Source: Bacteroidales bacterium (GTDB taxonomy: Bacteria; Bacteroidota; Bacteroidia; Bacteroidales; Paludibacteraceae). Taken from it: DNA of 64,000 nt. Below the pieces are notes generated by a model that ran no database searches, was not told the DNA's origin, and worked only from the letters and a program-made list of their open reading frames with translations. The first letter of the stretch is position 1; each line of letters opens with the position of its first letter. Positions 1 through 6,629 of this stretch are shown in pieces. The stretch covers positions 1 through 64,000 of the forward strand of contig CAAGHA010000030.1 of the NCBI GenBank assembly GCA_900769555.1. Reading direction: 5' to 3'. Both the position numbers and the translations under genes were made by a program.

Positions 1-4
1 GACC

Positions 5-128
5 TATAGGTCATTTTGCAGGCTACGATGTGCCTGCAGTCCCTATAAATACAGGGATTGCGGGCATTTCAACTTTTTGAGAGGCAAAATTCACATTTGA
101 AAATGTCCAATAGGTCATTTTGCAGGCT
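5..128 (+). repeat. Left IS end with duplicated terminal repeat
   Basis: TAGGTCATTTTGCAGGCT occurs at 7-24 and again at 111-128, exactly 104 bp apart. A second shared block (GCGGGCATTTCAA) lies at 60-72 and 164-176 with the same offset. The left end is therefore an imperfect ~104-bp tandem duplication carrying two probable transposase-binding sites. Confidence 0.8.
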
Positions 129-198
129 GCCACTTGCATCAAAGTTCGATTCCCTGTAACTTTGCGGGCATTTCAAAATCCTTCAAATTGACATTTCT

Positions 199-1121
199 AT
201 GAATAAAAAAAGTGTCCCAGCTGCCACTCCATGGCAACCAAGAAGAACGGAGTTCGCAAAGGTGTTCAGCTGTACAAATGCATGGTTTGCGGCCGTCAGT
301 ACCGTGGCGGAGCCTATCTTGAAAGCAACATAGTCTGGGAGGCCTATACGAAAGGGAAGCAGACTATCCGAGACCTGTCGCAGCGTTACGGAGTAAGCGA
401 GTCTACCATCAAGCGACTTTTGAAGGACATTTCCATCGATTGGGATAACCCAAAAGTCGGCGGTCACGGCGTAGTCAATATTGACGCCACCTACTTTGGT
501 CGCAACTGCGGTGTCATTGCCGCATTGGACACTAACACAGGCAAACTTCTTTACATGAAACACATTTCCCATGAACATGTGTCTGACTATGAAGATGCGG
601 TTCGCGAGATTGAAAAGAATGGCTATGTCCTAGATGGAATAGTGATAGATGGTATGCAGACCCTGTTCAAGGTGTTTGCCGGCTACAAGATACAGATGTG
701 CCACTATCATATGTGCGCCCTTATCAGACGCAAGATTACAAAAAAGCCAAAACTGCCTGCAGGACAGGAGCTTCAGCAGCTGATGCACACTCTAAAAGAC
801 ACCAAGGAAGATGACTTTAAGAGAGACTTTCAAAACTGGAAGGACAAATGGATAGCGTTCCTGAATGAGCGCACGCTAAACCCTCAGACAAAGAGGACGT
901 GCTACACCCATCAGCGAACAAGGTCAGCCATGAAGAGCATAGAATTCTATTTGCCATACCTATTCACCTTCCAGCATGTGGATGGCATGCCGAACACCAA
1001 CAACAAAATAGAAGGCACATTCACAGATTTAAAGAAAAACCTCAATAATCATAGCGGCATGAAAAAGGAAAACCGCAAGCGGTTTATAAATGGGTTTTTC
1101 TTGGCATTGAATGGCGATTAG
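199..1121 (+). CDS. IS256-like transposase, early -1 frameshift
   Basis: DDE transposase of the IS256-related type with an N-terminal zinc-binding domain. Visible features are CxxC pairs near the N terminus (CPSC at 213-224, CMVC at 279-290), a helix-turn-helix-like stretch (RDLSQRYGVSESTIKRLL), and acidic residues in DATYFG, DGMQTLF and NNKIEGTF, with CHYHMC between. The first usable in-frame ATG is at 231, which would delete the first CxxC. An ATG at 199 reads MNKK and reaches the zinc finger only after a -1 shift on the A7G run at 205-212, giving MNKK-KCPSCHS. This is either programmed or transcriptional slippage, a disabling deletion, or a homopolymer sequencing error. The body is intact to the stop at 1121, about 300 residues. 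Its codon use is more GC-rich than that of neighbouring genes. Confidence 0.8.
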
Positions 1122-1141
1122 CATATTGACTGCTGCAAGAA

Positions 1142-1168
1142 GGGGACTGTCCGTGATAGGCAGCCCCC
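1142..1168 (+). terminator. Hairpin after transposase stop
   Basis: GGGGACTG (1142-1149) pairs with CAGCCCCC (1161-1168), 20 bp after the transposase stop. The trailing T tract is weak, so termination is plausible rather than certain. Confidence 0.4.
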
Positions 1169-1305
1169 ATTTGATTTAATATGCTTCTCGCATTACAATC
1201 CTATTCCTCATGGAGTTGCTCCCCAGCAGAGCTCCACTATGCTTCAGACTGCGGCACAAAGGTAATGGCTTCAACCGGTATAAACAAATTGAGGGCTTTT
1301 ATTTC

Positions 1306-1366
1306 AGCCTGCAATTTGACCTATTGAATAACATAGCCTTGTTTTCAGCCTGCAAAATGACCTATA
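1306..1366 (-). repeat. Right IS end with doubled terminal repeat
   Basis: The terminal repeat is present twice in inverted orientation relative to the left end: an inner, slightly diverged copy at 1306-1325 and the outer perfect copy at 1347-1366, 41 bp apart. The spacing differs from the 104 bp at the left end. Confidence 0.75.
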
Positions 1367-1506
1367 CGCCTAAAATTTTTACGTGAGTTTTTGAACTTGT
1401 TTATTCCTATATTTTTATGAGGTTAGATCTATGTTATAGTTCAGTAGAGTGTAAAGAATTGGTAGATTGGTTTAGTTTATTGTGTGTTGAATGGTTTTGT
1501 GAAGTT

Positions 1507-2250
1507 TTACTCCACAAAACCTTGTTGTTTTAGAAAATTCATTAAGACCAGAGAAAAATATTCATTATCTTTTTTAGTATATCTAATATCAGTAAAGACT
1601 TGAGCTAATGTTTTTTTGTTATTTATTTCAACGAAATTTTTATTGCTTGCCAAGTTTTCTTTCTCTGCATAAAGATTATTAATATCATTATCAGAATAAT
1701 CTTTGTAACATTCGTAATGTATCAATCCCTCTGCGGGTAGTCTTTCTTGTTTTATCGGTTTTTCATCTGGGTATCCTATAGCCAAAGTAGTTATAGGAAC
1801 AACAAATTTTGGTAAGTTTAATACCTCTGCAATCGTATTTGGATTATAGGTTGTTGTTCCCAAATAGCAAATACCTAAACCTTTTTCTTCTGCGAGCATT
1901 GAGAAAGTTTGCGCAACAATTAGTGCATCGATACTTGCAGTAATAAATGATTGAAAATTATTGTATCCTGGTGTTGCTTCCCTTAAATTACACCATTTTA
2001 TAAAACGATTGTAGTCAGCGCAAAATGTTAGTATAACCGGTGCATTCATAAATGCAGGTTGAGAAAAGTGAGATGGTGCTAACTTTTCTTTTTGTGATTT
2101 ATCTTTTGTGACTACTACACTATAAAGTTGCATATTGCCCGTAGTAGATGCATTAAAAGAGTCTTTTAATAGTTCGTTTAATAATTGATTATCAATCTCT
2201 TTTGTTTGAAATTTTCGAATAGAAACTCTATTATTTAGTAAATCTTTCAT
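1507..2250 (-). CDS. Nitroreductase family oxidoreductase
   Basis: 247-residue FMN-dependent nitroreductase-fold protein, probably using NAD(P)H to reduce nitro, quinone or flavin substrates in the cytoplasm. Seen: the family N-terminal signature (NRVSIRKFQ, then EIDNQLLNELLKDSFNASTTGNMQLYSVVV), the central helix DALIVAQTFSMLAEEKGLGICYLGTTTYNP, and the ITTLAIGYPDEKP strand typical of the NfsA/FRP subgroup. The substrate cannot be predicted. The start at 2250 overlaps the 3' end of the upstream DsbD-like gene by 20 nt, so the two are probably translationally coupled, which hints at a shared redox role. About 140 bp separate the stop from the insertion sequence. Confidence 0.85.
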   Translation of the reverse strand: MKDLLNNRVSIRKFQTKEIDNQLLNELLKDSFNASTTGNMQLYSVVVTKDKSQKEKLAPSHFSQPAFMNAPVILTFCADYNRFIKWCNLREATPGYNNFQSFITASIDALIVAQTFSMLAEEKGLGICYLGTTTYNPNTIAEVLNLPKFVVPITTLAIGYPDEKPIKQERLPAEGLIHYECYKDYSDNDINNLYAEKENLASNKNFVEINNKKTLAQVFTDIRYTKKDNEYFSLVLMNFLKQQGFVE

Positions 2251-4282
2251 TTTGATAATTATTTAATCCATTTTTCAAAAACTGAATAAATTCGATGCTA
2301 TTTTCAGTATAAGCAAAAGGTTTACTTAAAACCTCACCATTGTTATTTAAAATAACATAATAAGGTTGTGCGTTTGCTCCAAATTTATGACGTTGGAGAT
2401 AACTCCATTTTTCTCCTATAGTACGTAATTTTTTCTCTTTACCATTTTCTATAATGGTTATAGGTTCTGTTAATTTTCGTTTGTCATCAACGAAGAGTGA
2501 AATCAAGACAAAATCATCGCTAAGTAAACTAGAAACCTCTGTATTATTCCAAACTGTTGACTCCATCTTTCTACAATTTACGCATCCATAACCTGTAAAA
2601 TCAACAACAACCGGTTTTTGATGTTCTTTTGCATATTTCATACCCTCTTCGTAATTTGTGAATTTAGCCTGTGTTTCTTCAAATAGATTTAAGTCTTGCG
2701 TCCACATAGGTGGAGCGAATGCGCTAATCGCTTTTAGAGGAGCTCCAAATAAGCCAGGAATCAAGTAAATCATAAATGCAAAGCAGAACCCTGCAGAGAA
2801 TAGACGAAGAACAGATACTGTTTTAATATCATCATCCCCTTTCATTTTGATTTTGCCTAATAAGTATAGACCAGCCATTAAGAAAATAACAATCCATAGA
2901 ACAATGAAGACCTCTCTATCCAATATATGCCAACCATAGGCTAAGTCTGCGACGGACAAAAATTTCAAAGAAAATGCCAATTCAAAAAATCCAAGTAACA
3001 CTTTTATAGTGTTAAGCCATCCTCCTGATTTTGGTAAATTCTTAAGCCAACTAGGGAAAAACGCAAATAGTGTAAATGGACCTGCCAATGCGATTGCAAA
3101 TCCCAACATACCAATTGTTGGTGCTAAAATGTTACCTCCGGTAGAGACGTGTACCAAGAGTGTTCCAATAATAGGTCCGGTACATGAAAAGGAGACAATC
3201 ACCAAGGTAAATGCCATAAGAAGGATGCTAATTAGCCCTGACGTTTTATCTGCTTTATTATCTAATTTTGTACTCCACGTTGCAGGTAAAGTAAGGTCAA
3301 AACCTCCAAAAAAAGAGATTGCAAACATCACTAATAAGGCAAAAATAAATAGATTGAAGATTGCATTTGTGGATAGTGAGTTTAAGGCATCTGCTCCAAA
3401 TAGTAACGTGATAAAGATACCCAAACATAGATAAATGGCTATAATTGATAAGCCGTATGTTAAAGCTGATTTTTTCCCTTTTTTAGGATTACTACCTTTT
3501 TTTAAGAAGAAAGATACTGTCATCGGAATAATTGGCCAAACACATGGTGTCATTATTGCCACCAAACCGCCTAAAAAACCAATCCAAAAGATAAACCAGA
3601 GAGAACCTTCCTCTGCAGATAGTGTAGTTGCTCCATCATTTAAACTCTCTAGTGCCTCAATTTGTGGAGTCCACCAATTTGTTTCGCTTTCCTGCTTTAA
3701 ATCTTCTATAGGAAAAATTACCGAAGTTTGAGACAGGGCTGAATCTTGTGTATTATCGTTTTTAATTGTAGTTTTTTTTGATGGAGTAGGAGAGATGACA
3801 ACCGGTTGAGTTGCTAATGATGATTTTTCTTCCTTTTTAAAATTGAAAGATTCTGTTGTTGGAGGAAGGCAAGTATTGTCATTGCATGCCATGTATTCAA
3901 CATACCCATCAATTTCATAATCACTTGGATTGGATACTTTTATGTGTTGAGTAAAAGTCGTTTTCCCCTCGAACCAACGAAGTTGCATTTGAAAAAGAGG
4001 TTCTAGTTTCTCAATTGCTTTTTTGTTTGCAGCAACATCTCCTATGATTTCTACATTTTTTAATTTTTCGAATACAAATGAGGTTGAACGAGGTCCATCT
4101 TCTGGAAGATTTTGATCGTAAATATGCCAACCTTCATCAGTTGTTGCTTGAAAAGATAGTACAGCATCACCGTTATTTCCTATTTCAGAACATGAAATAA
4201 ACCATTTTACAGGTTGATGAATTTGTGCAAAAGTAGAAAAACTAATAAACCATAGAAAAAAAAATAGAAAACTCTTTTTCAT
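2231..4282 (-). CDS. dsbD: DsbD-family thiol:disulfide interchange protein
   Basis: 683-residue membrane protein that moves reducing equivalents from cytoplasmic thioredoxin to periplasmic thiols. Domain order: signal peptide (1-19), periplasmic DsbD-alpha-like beta domain (about 25-150, with CNDNTCLPPT), a low-complexity linker, a block of about eight hydrophobic helices (about 225-520, with the conserved TPCVWPIIPM and FSCTGPIIGT segments each carrying one redox cysteine), and a C-terminal thioredoxin domain with CVNC near residues 567-570. This is full length for the family. It follows the Dabb gene by 12 bp and overlaps the nitroreductase gene, forming a three-gene unit. The symbol is by family; Bacteroidales often have several paralogues. 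Confidence 0.88.
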   Translation of the reverse strand: MKKSFLFFFLWFISFSTFAQIHQPVKWFISCSEIGNNGDAVLSFQATTDEGWHIYDQNLPEDGPRSTSFVFEKLKNVEIIGDVAANKKAIEKLEPLFQMQLRWFEGKTTFTQHIKVSNPSDYEIDGYVEYMACNDNTCLPPTTESFNFKKEEKSSLATQPVVISPTPSKKTTIKNDNTQDSALSQTSVIFPIEDLKQESETNWWTPQIEALESLNDGATTLSAEEGSLWFIFWIGFLGGLVAIMTPCVWPIIPMTVSFFLKKGSNPKKGKKSALTYGLSIIAIYLCLGIFITLLFGADALNSLSTNAIFNLFIFALLVMFAISFFGGFDLTLPATWSTKLDNKADKTSGLISILLMAFTLVIVSFSCTGPIIGTLLVHVSTGGNILAPTIGMLGFAIALAGPFTLFAFFPSWLKNLPKSGGWLNTIKVLLGFFELAFSLKFLSVADLAYGWHILDREVFIVLWIVIFLMAGLYLLGKIKMKGDDDIKTVSVLRLFSAGFCFAFMIYLIPGLFGAPLKAISAFAPPMWTQDLNLFEETQAKFTNYEEGMKYAKEHQKPVVVDFTGYGCVNCRKMESTVWNNTEVSSLLSDDFVLISLFVDDKRKLTEPITIIENGKEKKLRTIGEKWSYLQRHKFGANAQPYYVILNNNGEVLSKPFAYTENSIEFIQFLKNGLNNYQNERFTK

Positions 4283-4294
4283 AATTTGTTGAGA

Positions 4295-4597
4295 TTAGAA
4301 TGTGTAATCAATGCAAGCTCTGCTGGATAAAATAGGACGAATCAACTCTTTAGAAATTTCTACATGATCGGGATGAATTGCATATTCTTTCAATTTATCC
4401 ATATTGTCATGAGTACTGATTAGCGACAAATCAAATTGTTCATTAGGATTTTCATTGATACCAATTTCGATAGATTTTAAAGCATCAATTTTTTCTAATA
4501 AGTTTAACAACGCATTTTTAATTTCGTTTAATTTTTCTTTTTTTTCAACTTCTGATGAGAAGTCATTAAATTTAAATAATACAATGTGCTTTACCAT
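4295..4597 (-). CDS. Dabb-family (stress-responsive A/B barrel) protein
   Basis: 100-residue single-domain protein with the Dabb hallmarks: MVKHIVLFKF at the start, a central KSIEIGINENP strand, FDLSLIS, and a late HPDHVEISKELIRPIL helix followed by a final strand. Dabb proteins are dimeric ferredoxin-like barrels; biochemical roles vary and are mostly unknown. It is first in a unit with the DsbD-like and nitroreductase genes, with a 12-bp gap to dsbD. A good -7 box lies just upstream. Confidence 0.85.
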   Translation of the reverse strand: MVKHIVLFKFNDFSSEVEKKEKLNEIKNALLNLLEKIDALKSIEIGINENPNEQFDLSLISTHDNMDKLKEYAIHPDHVEISKELIRPILSSRACIDYTF

Positions 4598-4614
4598 AAT
4601 AATTGAATTTTTTT

Positions 4615-4622
4615 CAAAGATA
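4615..4622 (-). promoter_or_regulatory. -7 box, Dabb-dsbD-nitroreductase unit
   Basis: On the minus strand the sequence reads TATCTTTG, a perfect match to the Bacteroidota -7 consensus TAnnTTTG, about 18 nt upstream of the Dabb ATG. No clear -33 TTTG is seen. Confidence 0.5.
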
Positions 4623-4835
4623 CAACTTATGGTGAATATAAGAAATCATTGGTTCGTTATTTTTTGTTTTAATATTTAATCTTACAGTAAAATCATAATC
4701 TTTAAAGCAGATATTTTATTCCTTAATTCCTTGTTCTCTTTTCAGACTCTTTGTTATCGGTACTAATATTTCGTTTGGTTTTGTCTAAAAAATTATCATT
4801 ACTTTTTGTAAAAAATTACTTCAAACAGAATATTG

Positions 4836-5255
4836 TCAATCATGGATTTTAGGTTGACAATTTGGGCAAAATCCTTTTATTAAGAATGATTGCTCCAAAA
4901 TAGAATAACCGTTAGGAATTTTTATATTGGGAGATATGATTTCATTTAAACAGACTGTTTTATGACATTTTATGCATGTAAAATGGACAAATGTACTCTG
5001 GTTGATAGAGGGGTTATGTGTACATCGGCAGTATTTGCGGCTTCCACTTCCATCGTCAATTTCGTGAATAATATTTTTTTCGGCAAATAATGTCAGTGCT
5101 CTGAATATTGTGGATTTATCTACAGTATCCAATAGATTCTCCAAATCGCTTATGGATAATGGGGCACCTTTCTCTTCTATTGTTTTTAACACCAACAACC
5201 TTGTCGCTGTGGGTTGAATGTTTTTTTCAATCAATATATTTTCAATCTTGTTCAT
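4836..5255 (-). CDS. Fur-family metalloregulator
   Basis: 139-residue Fur-superfamily repressor: winged-helix DNA-binding half (about 1-80, recognition segment DKSTIFRALTLFAEKNII) and a C-terminal dimerisation half with a structural zinc site formed by C94/C97 and C130/C133. Residues Y75-C76-x-C78-x-H80 and H91 could add regulatory ligands. The gene lies 34 bp downstream of a CDF metal exporter on the same strand. The perfect 7-5-7 inverted repeat upstream of that exporter is the likely operator, so the protein probably senses a divalent metal and controls both genes. Whether the metal is Zn, Ni or another cannot be decided from sequence. A TAACTTTG box at 5260-5267 sits only 5 nt before the ATG, suggesting coincidence or a leaderless transcript. 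Confidence 0.85.
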   Translation of the reverse strand: MNKIENILIEKNIQPTATRLLVLKTIEEKGAPLSISDLENLLDTVDKSTIFRALTLFAEKNIIHEIDDGSGSRKYCRCTHNPSINQSTFVHFTCIKCHKTVCLNEIISPNIKIPNGYSILEQSFLIKGFCPNCQPKIHD

Positions 5256-5289
5256 ACTGCAAAGTTACTATTTTTACCTTTCTTAGATT

Positions 5290-5913
5290 TTATTGTAATT
5301 CTTTTTTTGCGGATAGTAACAATCGGAATGCAGGGATGGCTATGATTATGGTTATAAGAAGGCTTATAATTCCATCAATGATGTTATATCCTGTAAGTGC
5401 TATAAGTAATCCGGATACCAATACACCCAAAGATACAAGTGCATCTGTTGCTGCATGGAGGTATGCGGCTTTGATATTTGTATTTTGATGACTCCCTTTT
5501 TGTAGTAAAGTTGCGGTCAATCCATTGATAATGATTGCAATTGTAGAAGTGATCACTACGGCTAATCCATTAACAGTACTTGGTTGGATAATTTTTCGAA
5601 TACTTTCTATCCCGATGATGATTACTGTAGCAATTAACAGCAGAGAATTGAGTAGAGTTACATAACTGCCTATTTTTGCTTTCTCTTTTTGAGCAGATTG
5701 TGCAAGAATAATTCCAATCAATGAGAGAACCAATCCCAAGATGTCACTTAAGTTATGTCCGGCATCAGATAACAGTCCGATGGAGTTGTAGAGATAGCCT
5801 GCACCTGCTTCAATTATCACAAATACCAAGTTGACTATCAAACAGATGATAATCAGATTTTTTTGTTGTTGTGGCTCACCCGCTATGGGATGATGGTGAT
5901 GATGATGATTCAT
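5290..5913 (-). CDS. Short CDF cation efflux transporter with His6 start
   Basis: 207-residue cation diffusion facilitator, an inner-membrane divalent-metal/H+ antiporter. Six hydrophobic helices are visible. The transport site is of the Zn type, with an HxxxD pair in TM2 (H53, D57) and in TM5 (H153, D157). The protein begins MNHHHHHHPIAGEP, a natural His cluster likely to bind metal. It stops right after TM6 and lacks the ~90-residue cytosolic metal-binding domain of typical 300-residue CDF proteins; the reading frame is clean, so this is a short subtype rather than a broken gene. It is transcribed with the Fur-family gene 34 bp downstream. The operator and -7 box upstream suggest metal-induced derepression. 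Confidence 0.85.
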   Translation of the reverse strand: MNHHHHHHPIAGEPQQQKNLIIICLIVNLVFVIIEAGAGYLYNSIGLLSDAGHNLSDILGLVLSLIGIILAQSAQKEKAKIGSYVTLLNSLLLIATVIIIGIESIRKIIQPSTVNGLAVVITSTIAIIINGLTATLLQKGSHQNTNIKAAYLHAATDALVSLGVLVSGLLIALTGYNIIDGIISLLITIIIAIPAFRLLLSAKKELQ

Positions 5914-5934
5914 AATTTAAAAATTTCGTTTCTG

Positions 5935-5942
5935 CAAAGGTA
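5935..5942 (-). promoter_or_regulatory. -7 box of CDF-fur operon
   Basis: The minus strand reads TACCTTTG, a perfect TAnnTTTG match, 22 nt before the CDF start codon. The expected -33 position falls inside the inverted repeat at 5953-5971, so repressor binding there would block RNA polymerase. Confidence 0.6.
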
Positions 5943-5952
5943 ATCATGTGGG

Positions 5953-5971
5953 ATTGCAATTGAGTTGCAAT
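5953..5971. promoter_or_regulatory. Candidate metalloregulator operator, perfect 7-5-7 inverted repeat
   Basis: ATTGCAA (5953-5959), a 5-bp spacer, then TTGCAAT (5965-5971) form a perfect inverted repeat. It covers the -33 region of the CDF-fur promoter. The pattern matches the published consensus of the Streptomyces nickel regulator Nur (tGCaa-n5-ttGCA), a Fur-family protein. Binding by the adjacent Fur-family protein is inferred. Confidence 0.6.
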
Positions 5972-6094
5972 ATTGTGTGTGGGAGTAAAATATCGTTGTA
6001 GTTTTACTTGGATTTCGGTATAATTGCTTCTTATTTCTTTAAGCACTTTTTTTATTTCAAATTTGCTAGTTGGCTCTATAACTTCCTTATAGTG

Positions 6095-6111
6095 TTTTTT
6101 TTTGGGGGGGG
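6095..6111. repeat. T9G8 homopolymer tract in a 716-bp gap
   Basis: Nine T followed by eight G lie in the gap between the CDF gene and the lamin-tail gene. The same gap (5914-6629) holds the operator and promoter, a terminator and an R1 repeat; I see nothing else in it. A possible minus-strand frame of 161 codons here lacks protein-like composition. Confidence 0.7.
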
Positions 6112-6365
6112 TAAGTATTCTCAATCTGTTCAATCTATATATTATAAAAAATGTATGATGCAATAAAATTTGTTTCAATTTAGTTGAATCGAGATTAAAG
6201 AATTTTAAACTTGAGATTAAATTCAACACGTCTAAAAATGAAAAGTAGTTTTCATAAAAAAATGTGTTATTGTTATGATTCCAATGTTTATTAAGTATGT
6301 ATGTTTTTACAATTGACCCTTTACGCAGATGAAGAGAGACCAAGATTAGAAACAATATCATTTTA

Positions 6366-6411
6366 CAAAAAAGGAATGCCCCCTAAGGTTGATTGCTCAA
6401 ACTTTAGGGGT
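6366..6411 (-). terminator. Terminator downstream of lamin-tail/CotH gene
   Basis: On the minus strand CCCCTAAAG...CTTAGGGG forms a hairpin (arms about 6380-6388 and 6402-6410) followed by GCATTCCTTTTTTG. The hairpin lies beyond an R1 repeat, so the upstream gene's mRNA would carry that repeat in its 3' untranslated region. Confidence 0.65.
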
Positions 6412-6421
6412 CATTTCAATT

Positions 6422-6614
6422 AATGTACTTCTATAAATTACGATTTTTATTTCTAAATCTAATAAATTCTATTTCGGATATTTTTGAATTTGTCTTCGTA
6501 ATCTTGCTGATATTTACTTAGTTACGATGTTTGTATCGTTCCTTTGTAAATATTAAACAATCTAACTAAAGTGCTCTTCAAAATCATCTCGGCCTAATTT
6601 ATAGAATTTACCTT
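6422..6614 (+). repeat. R1 repeat, copy A
   Basis: Full-length copy of the R1 family. The left end is ACTTCTATAAATTACGAT and the right end CCTAATTTATAGAATTTACC. The conserved interior includes GTTACGATG and CTCTTCAAAATCATCTCG. It lies immediately after the stop of the lamin-tail/CotH gene. Confidence 0.85.
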
Positions 6615-6629
6615 ACTATAATACATGAT

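Larger units (their letters stand above)
5..1366. mobile_element. IS256-like insertion sequence, zinc-finger variant
   Basis: The element is bounded by a perfect 20-bp terminal inverted repeat: TATAGGTCATTTTGCAGGCT at 5-24 and its reverse complement at 1347-1366. It encloses one transposase gene. Base composition is visibly richer in G+C than the AT-rich genes that follow, consistent with recent acquisition. The left flank is only four bases long in this window, so a target duplication cannot be tested. The exact outer boundary may differ by a few bases. Family assignment rests on the transposase architecture. Confidence 0.85.

Noticed and set aside
5..176. Spaced repeats at the IS left end considered as a CRISPR-like array
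   Set aside because: Only two imperfect units and mirrored copies at the right end; explained by IS terminal repeats.
183..578. 131-codon minus-strand frame inside the transposase gene
   Set aside because: Antisense shadow of a well-supported transposase frame; no protein family features.
1201..1260. Hairpin-rich stretch considered as a tRNA
   Set aside because: No T-arm or acceptor stem pattern; it lies within the IS 3' region.
5876..6361. 161-codon minus-strand frame upstream of the CDF gene
   Set aside because: It overlaps the CDF start, operator and promoter, and passes through the T9G8 tract. Its composition is that of translated AT-rich DNA, with no domain or signal.
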